A stretch of 64,000 nucleotides of DNA from Eunapius fragilis (GCA_963681505.1 OY811979.1:8292736-8356735); one strand, 5' to 3'; numbered from the stretch's first letter, positions 20,920 to 33,351 are shown. Translations and numbers: made by a program. Notes: generated from the letters alone by a model not told the origin.

Positions 20920-23900
20920 TTAGCATAAATGGTGCGTATATATTAATTCTTTACTTGATTGGCAGTAGGTTCCTATGAAAGACGGCAGGCAGGAACAGAA
21001 ATATCCTCCAAATAGGTAGACACAGGTACCTCCGTTAAGACACCCACCACACTGGTCAGTAGGCATACTCTGCATATGCAATTATCATGTATGGTCAAAG
21101 TCCATGCATCGATACGTGTTGCTTGCTCACCATGACACTGGAGATCTGAAACACCTGTTTGTATGTATTATTGACGTTGCATCCACAACGGACATGAACT
21201 GAAAATGAAACCGTTTCGCTTCCATTTAGAAACTTGCTAGCAGATAGGTTTACGTATATGGTAGCTATTGCTTCTGAAGAGATTACAGAACCATTCATCA
21301 ACACCAAGCCTCTGATCCTGTCAGAATTTGAAACCGTGCTTATCCTGATCTCCACCGGTGTAGTACTGGCGGTGACTAAGAGAGAGAACGAGAATATCCG
21401 GCTCTTTCCTGAAGCAACGACAACACCACTGGACTGGCGAGGGACAAGGGTCAGATATTTGCATGGGTGGGCAGAAAAAGACAACTGGCTGCTGGTATTT
21501 CTCTGATATTGAAATCCGTAACCCAGGTAATCTCTACCTCTCAGTCTCACGGAACTGGCTCTGCCCTGCGGATAAGTGATGTTTCCTAGATATGTTCCCG
21601 AACAGCTCACGAGACGAATGGTTGTTAGCAATACATTGTCGGGATTGAATACATCCAAATGAAACTGCGATACACTTGAGGATATGTATTTTTTGGCATC
21701 ATCATTGAATAAATTCACCACTACTATCCCATTTGTGCCTACATGAAAGAAATACAGATGCACAGTCATTTTACACGTGAGACATTTTCGTTTGATAACA
21801 TTAAACCACAATAATCAAGATTTTAAATTAACCATGGCATTTACAAGAATTACATCATACGACAGCTAGCAGCTTTATGTACTGTCTCCCGGTTAAAACC
21901 AAGGTGAGTAAATCAAGAAAGCTACACCTACATGCATGCCATACAGGTAGTGTACACGGATAGGGGAGGGAATGTGCTCCTTTGTTCTCCTCTTCCTCAA
22001 GATAAAATCTAACCTTGTTCAGGGCTTTGACAGAGGAAAACCAGCTGCCTTCAATGTAACAGTTGCAGCTGTTCTATCCTCTATCCTCTGTAAAGAGGCA
22101 CAGTGTGCATTTTCCATTTTAGGAAGGGCATTGCATGCATGGCAAGTTCTTTGTAGAACTGTAGGTTATATATATTGGATGTGTATTGTTAGTGTTTCTT
22201 ATGCATCTATGTATTATATATAATAACTGCACATGTATGACTCATTATTGCTTGAATTGTATTCAATTAATTATTCTATTTACATGAAATGCACGAATAT
22301 ACAGCAGTAAGGTAATTAAATGCACCCTACTATAGGTACTAGACAGAGACAAAACACCTGGAGAGGATGGCTGTGGCATTGGCTCTATTTAACATTATCG
22401 TGTGGTTGCTATGGTTGAAAAGTTCTATGACATCCTTGAACGTATCCATTCATTGGATAGTGGTCATGTTGGTTACAAAAAACCCTGGCAGAAGTATGTT
22501 TTAGGTGTCTTTGTTGTAATTAGCATGTATCACACAACTCATACAGCACTGTGCAGATAAATAGACTGACATTAATTTTTTAGTGTGCATCAAAACAGTT
22601 ATAATATTATTTATGTCAGTATATCACTATTGCACTCTCAAATTTCAGGTACAGAAGACGTATGACTGCCTACCTAGAGAAGCTGTGCAGTATTTCTGTA
22701 ACATATGTTCAATTTGTCAACATAAACAACTCCAGAATAGCACTGCTCCACTTAGACCAATAGTGTCATCAGGTTTTCTAACTCGATGCCAGGTAAAGTG
22801 ATTATGTTATGTTAAGCATTCTACTATTATTCATGTGCCTCATTCCTACATGTTTAGATTGACCTCATTGATATGAGACATATGCCTGATGGTTCATATC
22901 ATTACATCGCTCATTACATGGATCATTGGTCTAAGTTCCATATTCTGTGGCCTTTAATGAAAAAATCTGTTGGTTTAGTGAAAAGAGTATTTCCCTATTT
23001 GGGCCTTCCCAAGATCCTGCAATCTGACAATGGGAGGGAGTTTGTCAACGAGATTGTGAAAGAAGTTGTTCGATCATGGCTGGGAGAGATTGTCATAATC
23101 AGTGGGCGTCCTCGTCACTCACAGTCACAAGGGTTGGTTGAAAAAGGTAATCATCTTGTAGAAATGCAGATTCAGGCAATGAAAAATGAGAGGAAGGAGT
23201 CTGGAGATGTGCAATGGTCTGATTGGTTGGCTTGCATTCAATGTAAGTTGAACTAATTAATTAATTTATTCAATGTTCATGTCACATTCTACTGCAGACA
23301 ATCTTAATACTCAAGTATGCCGCACTTTGAAAAAAGCCCTATGAAGTGGTTTTTGGGCAACCTCCAAGAACAACTCCATTTGCTGAACTACCGAAGGGAA
23401 AGAACCCTTGTATCTTGGAGGAAGATGTTGCAGATCTCATTGCCACAGGTTAGGATGCCATATAATATCATATATGCCATTCTTATCGAGTGCTTCATAT
23501 CAACAAGCGCATAGAAGCAATTTAAACAGTCAGTGCATAATATGCATAAGCACAATTGAGCTAGGCGATCAATCGTATAACAGTACATGAACATGGCTTT
23601 CCTGAATAACTATATGTTCATCCACTACAGGTGATGATGAAAACATTGCTTCTCCTCACTCATCTTCTCAAATGTTACCAACATCAAGAAGTCCCTTATC
23701 AAGCCCAGAAGTTCAATCACCAGTTTGAGGTCTGCAACTTGCATCGTCACCTTCAGCTCTGCCATCATCACCACTATGTCATCAGTTACCTGCTCAGTCA
23801 CCAATATCTGATAAACAAGTAACTGCAACCATGTAAGGTTTGACTTATGGCTGTTGCCATTTTATCATACCATTTTAGGGATGCCAAATGTTTTGCAGTT

Positions 23901-26900
23901 CCTGTATTCAATTCTTTGCTTCATTCAACTCCCCCTTCAAAGATTTCATTGTCTTCTGCATCTCCTGATGAAGTTCTATCACTTCAAAGGCAATCGTCAG
24001 TCTCACATTCAGATTATTCTCCAGTTATAAGGTTTGTCGTGCATGACAGCATAATATGTTGCATAGTATAATGATATAACCTTTCAGTGAACCAAAAGTG
24101 ACATCACCATTGGCTCCACTAACAACCAGCTCCCGTCATCTAAAGATTAGAGAAGAAGCCGACAATGAGTATCAGAACGAATGAAGATCCAGTATGCCAA
24201 GCGCAAACATCATCAAATCAAAACGCATTCTGCAGGAGATAGTGTCACAGTAAGGATACCCAGAAATGAAAGATCGTCAACTGATATGCCTCGCTTGCTG
24301 TGCTATATTTTGGAGGCTAAGAATGATCATTACCGTCTTCAGTGAGTTTTTTTTTGTCTGTGTTCGTCTATTTTTAAACTTTCTATCTACATCTACATGT
24401 ATGTCTGACTTCTGTATGATGAGGTGTGAAAATGGAATTATATCAACTTGTTATCCAAGTGGTGAACTAATGCCTTACACCGGGTCTGTCCCTTTCAAGT
24501 ATAGTGCAGACAGTTCTAAGCTACCTACCTTAAGCCTTAGGGAAGCTGCTAGAACCAAGAAGGATCAGTTGAAATGCAATTGTACAAAGGATGCAAGAAT
24601 AGGCATTGTCCTTGTAAAGGATCTGGAGGTTATTATACAAGTCACTGCCATCCAAAGCGTGCTTGTACAAATAAGGAGTGCCATGAAACAGCTGATGGGG
24701 ATGAGGAGTGTAGAGAGAGTAACTGGGGCTGATGATTGTGATGATATAAATGAGTTGAAGGTAAAGAAGAACAGAAAGCGTGTCACAACTGCCAAGCACA
24801 AGACTGAAGCCACAATGATCAAATCAGTTCAAAGTGGGGATTGGCTTGATGATACGCACATGGATGCAGCATCATCACTTTTATCCTCCCAATTTCCTTC
24901 CTTGTGTGGGTTGTATAGCACTTTGCTAAGGCAGAACTTATCATTTCCTGTTACAAGAGAGTCCTTCATTCAAATACTTAATGCAGGAGGGAACCATTGG
25001 ATTACAGTTCAGCACACTCAATCCTTTTCTGTTAATGTGTTTGACAGCAAATTCTCTACAATACCTATGGATGTAAAGATGCAAATTGCTGCTTTGTTGT
25101 GCTGTAGCAGCTCACGGATTACAACAAGAGTTCCGAAAACTCAAAGTCAGATGGGATCATCCGACTGTGGAGTATTTGCAATAGCATTTGCTACTGATTT
25201 GGCATTTGGATTGAACCCAGCAAGCCATTACTATGAGCAGGATAAGTTAAGACCACATTTCATAGAATGTTTGAAAAGTCAACAAATGACACCTTTCCCT
25301 TCAAAAAACATCCAACCAGGAAAGCCTAACACAGAGTATTTGTATGTATACTGTCACTGTCGCATGCCAGATGATGGAGAAGAACGGATGGCTCAGTGCA
25401 CTGGCTGCAAGGAATGGTACCACGAGTCATGTGAAAACATTCCCCAAGCAGTATTTAAAGATGATAGTCATGACTGGAAATGTAAAGTGTGCATTGCTAG
25501 GGAGACACAGTCTGCTTAGTTGATAAGCACCCTTAATACACTATAGGTTGTCCTCTTACAATTGTCATGTCAGTTTATAAATGGACATGTACCGTATAAT
25601 CCCAGATAAACGCCGCGGCGTTTATTCAGAACAATTTTAATTTTTTCAATCCCTCGTGTTTTCTCTTGAACTGTATGTACAAATCAGATGCTATTTTAGA
25701 ATCTCATAGCCATACACCCCTACTACTGTGTTGCATTCTTGGTAAGTCTTAATCTTTGTCCTGTTTGAAGTAAGGACCGACGACGTAGGTAACGGTTGCG
25801 GTCGCCGCGACCCGTAGTTAACGAAGCTATAAATTTTTTGTATTGGTACATTGCTCACCTTGTACCCTTACCTGACCGATCTGTCAAGTTAGTTATTGCG
25901 TTGCGTTGCGTGTTGATTTTTAGAGGAGCGTACAAAAGCCTTGCTTCTTCCCGCCCTGTTGCTGGCAAAATGGGGTTGCCATATTCAAATTTATAACGAA
26001 TAATTTCATTCCGCCCTAAATTACAAGCGCAGCGTATTAACCAATGTAAATGTTTAGTGCCCGACCTTATGACATCACCAGTACTATACATCCAGGCTAT
26101 GCGGGAGCGTAATTGCTCAAATTAGTATCACTATTAGAGCTTAATTTGCATGTGCGCGTACGTGCGTACATACGTAGCGAGATAGCGCATTGACTTGCAA
26201 CTTGGAATTCATTAAGGATGTCTGGCCCCATTAGAAAGAAGTCGTACAGTGTAGTATTTAAACTTCGGATTGTGAGCAAGACTGAGACCAGTAGTATTAG
26301 AGCAGCAGCAAAGGAAGCGGGAGTGGATAAGAAACGGGTTCGTGAGTGGAAAAAACAGGAAATGGAATTGGAAGAAATGATGAAGAAGCAAGGCGAGATA
26401 GCATGCAAGGTCCGAAAACGTCTTTCAGGAGGTGGGAGAAAGGTTCAGTTCCCGGTACAAGAAAAATTGATTGCGCGCCGCATCTTGCAACAGAGAGCCC
26501 TGCATGTTCGTGTGGTGCGCAGGGATGTAGCTCGCTTTGCTAAAGACATATCACAAATCCAAGTTTTAAGGCTTCACCTGGCTGGATTTTTAGACTCATG
26601 CGGCGACACAAGGTTGTCACGAGGGTGAAGACAACAGCTGGCCAAAGTCTCCCGAAAAATGTGAGTGAAATAATTGTAGACTATGTAACAACGTGCAGCA
26701 AGCGCATAAGAAGGAATCAGCTACCTCTCCCCTGCATTGCCAACATGGACGAAGCAGCAATTTGGGCTGATATGCCAGGTAATTCCACTATTGAAGTAAG
26801 AGGGCCCACACTGTACAAATAGCAACAACAGGACATGACAAACTATTTGCCTAGCCGCGTTTGCCGATGGCACAAAGTTGAAGCCATTCGTAGTCTTTAA

Positions 26901-29900
26901 AGGAAAAAGGATCCCGAAGGAAATAAGTAATGTGCATGCTGCTGTAATTAAAATGAGCGACAATGGATGGATGAATGAAGATCTCACCATGGAATGGATA
27001 GCTACAGTGTGGAATGGCTCGGTTGACCTGGAAGTGCAAAACGATGGGATACATTTAAATGCCACTTTACTAGCAGTGTGAAATCTCGTATAGGAAGAGA
27101 GCAACACAGATATCGTTGCAGTATCGTGTGGATGCACTAAAATTCTGCAGCCTGCAGATGTGTGCTGGAATGCACCGTTTAAGGTACGCTATCGCGACTT
27201 GTATACAGCATGGATGTCTGCACTGAACCACGAGCGAACTAAAGCTGGCAATTTGCGAGCTCCGTCAAAGGCTCTTATGGTGGATTGGGTGTTAAGATCT
27301 TGGGAGTCTCTCTCTTCTGAAACGATTTGTCACTTATTTGATGTGTGTGGTGTAACAAGCTGTGACCCAAAGGTGATTCATTACACCAAAGAAGGGGGAT
27401 TAGAGAATGATGCCCACCAACGACTTGTAAAATTTATGCAGAGTCCGCCAGATGCCGATGACAGCGAAGAAGATGAGAGTGAAGTCGATGATGAATGGTC
27501 CCTAACACAAGGCAGTGATAATGAGGATGGTTTAGATGGTGTAGAAGACAGTGAGGATGAGGTCGTGGATAGCCATGAAATAGATTAAATTTAATATATT
27601 TTAGACGTAGCTAGCTAACTTGCTGCGCCACTATTGTTCCGAGTGGGTCAAAAAGGATATAATTAGAACAATGCTAAACATACCGTAATAATGGCGTCAT
27701 TAAACTCATTATCTTAGTGCATTGTTTGGAGCCACTGTTTGCACAACCAGAATGAAATGCAGCAACATGAACGGCCTAGGCATGAAGATAGACCCTTTCT
27801 GTACACATACGTACCTAATTCAGATGCAGAAAATTTTTTTTACTCTGGGCCCAGGATTGGTTCTGAGGGTAGGGCTGGTTGTGCGCGGGAACAAGGCTGG
27901 TTGTGCATGGGAACAGGGCTGGTTGTGCATGGGAACAGGGCTGGCTGTGCATGGGAACAGGGCTGGTTTTGCATGGGAACAGGGCTGGTTGTGCACGGGG
28001 ACAGGGTTGGGTGGTGAGGGTAGGTCTTGTTGTACATGGGGTCAGGGCCATGCAAGCATGCATGGACATTAGAATCTTTCATTTTCTACAATGCCAGTGT
28101 CTGGTGTGTAAAACATTCCGTGCACAACTAAAATGTAGTATTGTAGGGTTCAACCGTTGCTAGGTCTCGTGCACGAACTGTTAACTTTAAAACTTATAAC
28201 AGAGCCGCTTCGAAAACAAAATAATTATCAAGTTCATTCCATCTGCAATATACAAAGCTATGCGCCGTTGGAGCCAGAAAGCTTCCTCAGTTTGTACACA
28301 AGCCAATGAGTAATGACGTACCGCTAAAAGTGTATATGTTTTAAGTCGCATAGTGTTCGAGTGGCTTAAGCTACGATCATGGTACTTATGGCGTCGGATA
28401 GAGTACAAGTTGTATACCATAAAACAGCGTCAAATATACTACCAAGTGTCGTGTTCAAAAAAAGTAGCGCACATTCCAACGTTGTTTTATTGCAATATTT
28501 CGTTGCTAAGCACACCCAGCCATTTCAATATTTCAGGGCGTAGGTCATTTTGACCCACGCTTCAAAGTAGTAGTGGCGCCGGGAAATGAAATTATTCGCC
28601 AACGATCGTTATTAATTTTAATATGGCAACTCCCATTTTGCCAGCAACAGGGCAAGGCTTTTGTACGCTCTGCTAAAAATCAACACGCAATGCAACGCAA
28701 TAACTAACTTGACAGATCGGTCAGGCAAGGGTACAAGGTGAGCAATGTACCAATACAAAAAATTTATAGCTTCGTTAACTACGGGTCGCGGCGACCGCAA
28801 CCATTACCTACGTCGTCGGTCCTTACTTCAAACAGGACAAAGATTAAGACTTACAAGAATGCAACACTGTAGTAGGGATGTATGGCTATGAGATTCTAAA
28901 GTAGCATCTGATTTGTACATACAGTTCAAGAGAAAACACTTAAACCACGAGGGGTTGAAAAAATTAATATTGTTCCGAATAAACGCCGCGGCGTTTATCT
29001 GGGATTATACGGTATGATACAAGTAAACGTGTCACTTTAAAGTATGCTAACATACTAATATCTGGGCAGAATGGGCACACTACCTTTCTTAGGACTTCAT
29101 ACGTATTGGAATAATGCGCTTATTAGAAAGAAAATCGAGGGTAACAGAGACCATTCAATAATAAGAGCATGCCCCCCCCCCCCCCCCCCCCCCCGCCCCG
29201 CAAATGATGTTTTATATTGCTTCTATAGGTTGCAGAACTTCACAAATCATAAATTGCGCACGTTACGCAAATTATAAACGGACCGTGCACATTACGATTC
29301 ACAGTTTGCGCAACGATTTATAAATTGTTGCGCACTATGTGGATTCATATAATGCGCAGCGCAATTTATAAATTGCGCAAATTCACAATTTGCGCCTAAC
29401 ATTACAATATGCACAATCTTAGTGCTAAAATAAACTTACAAGCAAAAGGAGGATTTTCAGAAATGGAGAACTTGGAATCAACGAAGGTAACAGCGTAGTG
29501 CACAACTGTTTCCGTATTATAGTACATTTGGCCTGCGGAACACATGGTCCATCGCCCGGCGTCAGGAGACCTGACAGTGAAAGTGTTTGGACCTGCTATC
29601 TGCGTGGTTGTGCCATTGGGGTATGTCAACGACATGTTTTTCATAAAAAAGGCACTGATGTGGGAGGTATACAATGATGCATCAATGGAGTAGCAGTTTT
29701 CTGCGGATCTCTTATGGTAATCTTGGTTTAGAAGAGTGGCATTTATTATTGGCTTAATGCCTGTCAGGTGAGATGCGAACGTTGTGAGTGTTTGTATAAC
29801 CTTGCTGATCTCAAAAGCAGAGGTTAGTACCAAACCTTGATTAATACTGGCGATACTTTGGTATGGATAGTATGATCCAATGTCCTCCGAGGCCAAGATG

Positions 29901-31293
29901 AAATGAACCTTCACCCCCGTGTCAGTAACTTGCTTCGTAACATTCTTCAGGAGTAAAACATCCTTCGCAGGCGCGTCGGTGATCACTATCATTTGTGAAG
30001 CCTGGCTATAGAGGTTTAATCTATAGCTCACCCCACCGTCCTTCACTGTACGATTCGCCCGCATAGCTTCAAGAATTGCCCCCATGCAGTACTCAGGACG
30101 ATCACCGCCGGAATGGGCTGTAAGGTTACTAACGACCGAATATAGATTTTTTAGTTCCTGATAAGGATCTCCGAAGTCGCGCCTTGTAGTCGCGATGTAG
30201 TTTGGTCCGCAATCTAAAGGATATTAAAATGAATGCAATTCAGTGATAGGCATGGCTTACTTGGCAGTTTACTATAACTTGGATCCGGATCCCCGTCATA
30301 ATCATTGAATGGTGTCAATACGTAGAAATAAGGATTTTGTTGTTCAAGCGCAATGATACTCTTTATTGCTTCTTTTACACCAGCGATAGCATTTGACATG
30401 CTTGCAGTTGTGTCTACGACAAATGTGAGAGAGGGGAATAATCCTAGATTGTGGTTGATAGAATTGAAATTAAAACCAAATATATCCCTGGCTTCGAACG
30501 GAGTGATCAAGGCGAAGAAATCATTCATATTTGGATTAGTATCGCTGCTTTGACGTTTTGTTCTTGTGTGCGAGCACAAAGTCTTTGCAAGTATGCTTCG
30601 TAAAACGTTAGCCTTCTTAGATGTATTCGAGTCACGTACTTCGACTAACTGATCATACAAGGTGTAAATTGTCGCATTGGTATGAGTTGATGCCTTGCAC
30701 ACTCTTATGTACTCTTCCGCAATTTCAACGATTGTCGATGAAAATTCGTCATACTGAACTTTAGAAATCGTGACGTTTAGAACTTTGCTTAGTGTCTCGA
30801 AGAGAAGTTTGATGTTCAGAGCAGGATCTGCTGCAGATACGTGTCGATTCCTGCGTACGCTACTGCTTTCTCCTGGGTTTATGCTGCACTCCGGACGGTA
30901 GATGAATTCCAATATCAGTGCTCTGACGTCGGCGATAACGGTTGGGCCCGGGGATGACTTTGGACCCGACGAAAAGTGGAAAGTGGATAAACGAGCTGCG
31001 GAAGCGGAATAAAACGTACTAGTTGAAGGGGTAATAAGCATGCTGTCAGGTGACTTGAACGATACGTTACGAGGAGGCGGGATGACGATTCCCAGTTGGG
31101 GAGGCGGTGGCCCGAGTTCTCTCTGGAATACAGTGTACATCACGATGGCAGTGCCTTCTAGTATCACTGTAGAGACGTCCTGCATGTCGATGGCCAATTG
31201 GTGTAAGTCCACACCGCACTGATTTGACTGCAATCCAGAGACGGTGCTTAGTAATAAAGCTGAAAGAACCGCACAATGTAAAGGGTAGAACAT
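20920..31293 (-). CDS. Hemicentin-like VWA-domain protein with C-terminal EGF module
   Basis: This is a predicted secreted protein of the VWA7/hemicentin-like kind. Exons on the minus strand are 31293-30261, 30213-29440, 21738-21131 and 21069-20920; all three junctions keep the frame and use GT/AG, giving about 854 residues. Visible parts: signal peptide ([20 protein letters not shown]); an N-terminal region; a VWA domain with the MIDAS-type start [14 protein letters not shown], then [14 protein letters not shown] and [12 protein letters not shown], as in hemicentin VWA; a beta-rich region continuing into exon 3 ([20 protein letters not shown]); and a six-Cys EGF module ([14 protein letters not shown]...[12 protein letters not shown]). 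A second donor at 20954 could lead to more exons. The intron 21739-29439 is packed with transposons. The role is probably extracellular matrix or adhesion, by family. Confidence 0.85.
21976..22115 (+). pseudogene. Small fragment of the GKPAAFDFTVTSP-type ORF
   Basis: The frame [20 protein letters not shown] (22023-22090) corresponds to the start of the larger minus-strand ORF at 37149-37496 (GKPAAFDFTVTSPLVSS). It lies inside the VWA gene intron just upstream of the Ginger-like element. It is only a remnant. Confidence 0.45.
22336..24335 (+). pseudogene. Ginger/KRBA2-like integrase gene, exons with frameshifts
   Basis: Pieces in order: HHCC zinc-binding part ([17 protein letters not shown], 22430-22490; [12 protein letters not shown], 22690-22740, separated by an intron); SSGFLTRCQ then [20 protein letters not shown] (acceptor near 22858); the core with the acidic triad in [16 protein letters not shown] and [18 protein letters not shown] (donor near 23243); [10 protein letters not shown] then, one frame on, [20 protein letters not shown] (23300-23390); Ser/Pro-rich linker exons (23632-24120); and [20 protein letters not shown] ... 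[20 protein letters not shown] (24200-24330). The series matches the integrase of KRBA2/SCAND3 and Ginger DNA transposons. The 1-bp shift near 23327 breaks it. Confidence 0.72.
24420..25519 (+). CDS. Ulp1-like cysteine protease plus PHD finger ORF of the Ginger-like element
   Basis: The first part has [20 protein letters not shown], then (with a 1-bp shift near 24588) a Cys-rich stretch [20 protein letters not shown]. From about 24810 the frame is open to TAG at 25517-25519. It encodes a C48/Ulp1 SUMO-protease fold with its catalytic elements in order: His in GGNHWITVQ, Asp in VNVFDSKF, Gln in SQMGSSDCG and Cys in [13 protein letters not shown]4-H-C3 PHD finger follows ([39 protein letters not shown]). 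Ulp1 and PHD modules accompany some Ginger1 transposases. All catalytic and zinc residues look intact although the integrase upstream is frameshifted. No terminal repeats of this element could be identified. Confidence 0.75.
26218..27588 (+). pseudogene. Pogo-like (POGK-type) transposase
   Basis: It starts [20 protein letters not shown] with a helix-turn-helix ([20 protein letters not shown]), then [11 protein letters not shown] and, after a frameshift near 26550, [20 protein letters not shown]. The DDE domain follows: [15 protein letters not shown] (first Asp), [50 protein letters not shown] (second Asp, shifted frame), [20 protein letters not shown] (third Asp). It ends in a very acidic C-terminus ([15 protein letters not shown]) with TAA at 27586. 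The layout matches POGK/pogo DDE_1 proteins. Three or more frameshifts inactivate it. Confidence 0.82.
27845..28045 (+). repeat. 22-bp tandem repeat inside the pogo element
   Basis: Seven to eight units of the form GGCTGGTTGTGCATGGGAACAG follow each other, with outer units diverged. It lies between the transposase stop and the right terminal repeat and could be a subterminal array; that is inference. Confidence 0.85.
29015..29439. other. Intron end with C28-type run and TTTATAAATTGCGC palindromes
   Basis: A poly-C run lies at 29168-29194. From 29240 to 29400 TTTATAAATTG(C/T)GCA and GCGCAA motifs occur in both orientations (29325, 29365, 29385), giving nested short palindromes next to the acceptor side of exon 30213-29440 (donor at 29439). 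Origin unknown. Confidence 0.6.
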
Positions 31294-31447
31294 TTGGTGG
31301 TAGCATATAAATAATCTTCGTAATAACGAAACAGAACGTTTTTATGGTGTATGCATGTGATCGCATCCAATTAAATTAATTATTATTTAAATCCAGTCAA
31401 TTCGGAAATTGCCCATACATGTACACAGGACCTTAGATATCAAGAAA

Positions 31448-31467
31448 TGCTCAGAACTATATAGGGA

Positions 31468-31499
<32 letters not shown>

Positions 31500-31923
31500 G
31501 TATATATTCATATATTCTGCCGACTGTGTAGAATGATGCATGTGTATAGACTTGGTTTACTTTGCCATCTAGACCATCTGAATAGGGATCTGAACTTTCA
31601 TTACATTAGTGGAAAACATTCCGCGGGTTCAAGAAATGAACCCACGGAATGTTTCCACTAATGTAATGAAAGTACAGATCCCTATTCAGATGGTCTAGAT
31701 GGCAAAGTAAACCAAGTCTATACACATGCATCATTCTACACAGTCGGCAGAACCCTATGCGTCTGCCACAGCACAGTCACCAACCCATGCCTCATCCCAG
31801 ATCCCCGTGGAATTTACAGTACAGGGGACCTAAACATACGTAAGTGGTCTTTGCCCCCGTATATATGAATATATACGGGGGGGGGAAAGGCGGTGGTGTG
31901 CACATCCTATATAGTTCTGAGCA
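31448..31923. mobile_element. Foldback element upstream of the VWA gene
   Basis: The outer ends TGCTCAGAACTATATAGG are inverted repeats (31448-31470 and 31901-31923). Inside, 31505-31630 and 31638-31752 form a second, nearly perfect inverted repeat of about 115 bp (ATGCATGTGTATAGACTTGG and its complement). A C30-type run (31471-31499) faces a G run (31878-31886) at the matching place on the other arm. No coding potential. Confidence 0.85.
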
Positions 31924-31959
31924 GTCGTTTTATTATCCTAACGCACTTTCTCTTCTATC

Positions 31960-32025
31960 ACACACACACACATACACATCCATGCACGCACACGCACACG
32001 TACACACACACACACACTTGTAACA
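31960..32025 (+). repeat. (CA)n microsatellite
   Basis: Short CA-rich runs with TG interruptions; intergenic. Confidence 0.8.
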
Positions 32026-32270
32026 AAAAACAAGTTGGATATGAACAGAAAAATATATTGTGCTAGGATCACAAGACACAGACAGGATTGCCCAACTATC
32101 AATTTGGACCAAGATGTCAACTTTCAGTCTATGCAGCTGCATGAGGACGTCCTCAAGTTATATGAAATGCCCAAAGTCTTTTAATTGTGATGGTTAAAGC
32201 ATGTCCCGGCAGCCAGAACACAGTAAAACTTTTATTGATTGTAATACCTGCTGTTTTTACTTATAAGCAG

Positions 32271-33050
32271 CTTGCTCTAGTGACTTCGAAGGCAGCAAAG
32301 TGAAGATCGAGCGTGCCTACATTATCCGCGATCACTCTTTGGTGAGTGTAGATCAAGCTAACGGGGCCTCAGGCCTCTGTGTGGCAGACAAAGCGCGTTA
32401 CCCCTTATCTTACTGTACGACCTTTCCCCATAACAGTCGGGTTAATAGCATTCTCTTGTCTGTGATGTGATGTCTTGGTGGCATTTTGGTCCACGGGCAA
32501 TGAGTTTCTTTTGACCTTCATCTTTTTCTTATTTTTGTTTTTTGTTTGTAGAAAGCAGTGGAGTGCAACACAAATGATCCAACCAGCCGCCATCTGATTG
32601 GAGTGTGGTGACCTCCACTACCACAACTTCACTGTCCATTTATCCATCTCCCCACCCCCCCCCCCCCCCAACATATCACACTGCCTTTCCCCAGGCCTCC
32701 ATTACATCACTCTGCCTCTTCCCCAGCATATCACACTGCCTCTTCCCCAGCACATCACTCTGCCTCTTCCCCAGCACATCACTCTGCCTCTCCCCAGCAC
32801 ATCGCTCTGCCTCTTCCCCAGCACATCACTATGCCTCTTCCCCAGCACATCGCTCTGCCTCTCCCCAGCACATCGCTCTGCCTCTTCCCCAGCACATCAC
32901 TATGCCTCTTCCCCAGCACATCACTGTGCCTCTTCCCCAGCACATCATTCTGCCTCTTACCCAGGTGCTGTAAAGTATCAGAGATGCCTTGGCTCCAGCG
33001 TAAGGTTGCCGAGGTGATATTTACCACACCTCCAAGTTCAAGTTATGATG
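32271..33050 (+). CDS. Possible exons of an unidentified gene
   Basis: Three segments bounded by good splice signals read in protein-like fashion: 32271-32341 (acceptor AAGCAG, donor GTGAGT; frame SDFEGSKVKIERAYIIRDHS), 32552-32609 (acceptor TTTGTAG; KAVECNTNDPTSRHLIGVW) and about 32965-33051 (acceptor CCCAG; MPWLQRKVAEVIFTTPPSSS, donor GTTTGT). I could not join all three in one frame, and no family is recognised. It may be a gene fragment crossed by the minisatellite at 32700-32965. Confidence 0.3.
32700..32965 (+). repeat. 24-bp minisatellite
   Basis: About eleven units of CTTCCCCAGCACATCACTCT-type sequence, some shortened by one base, which shifts the reading frame between units. It sits in the putative intron between two possible exons. 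Confidence 0.93.
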
Positions 33051-33327
33051 AGGTTTGTGATCACTCTTCTCATTCCCACTTCTCCAACACACACCTGCCT
33101 TCATTTTAATCATATTCCATGGCATCAAGTATCATGCAGCCACACCCACATTTGGCTATCCCCACTCAAAGATAGAACAGTGCAGATTTTATTGCTTAAA
33201 GTTTGTAGATATTTGTACATGGCCAAATTTTTGATCGTCAGCATCCTAACAAGCACTCATCACCCTCACCAGCACTCATCAAGCGGTTTACCAAGGGCCC
33301 AGTTGGGTAGCAAAATGTCTGCATTCG

Positions 33328-33351
33328 CAGGGGCGGCGGAAGCTGAACTTA

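Larger units (their letters stand above)
25592..29012 (+). mobile_element. Pogo/Tc1-mariner-type DNA transposon, complete ends, TA target duplication
   Basis: Both ends read CCGTATAATCCCAGATAAAC inwards and are flanked by TA (25590-25591 and 29013-29014). The inverted ends are unusually long, about 420 bp (25592-26010 and 28590-29012), with over 90 percent apparent identity and a perfect inner palindrome (AAACGCCGCGGCGTTT). The interior holds a decayed pogo-type transposase gene and a 22-bp tandem array. It lies in the large intron of the VWA gene, 72 bp after the stop of the Ulp1-PHD ORF. Confidence 0.92.
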
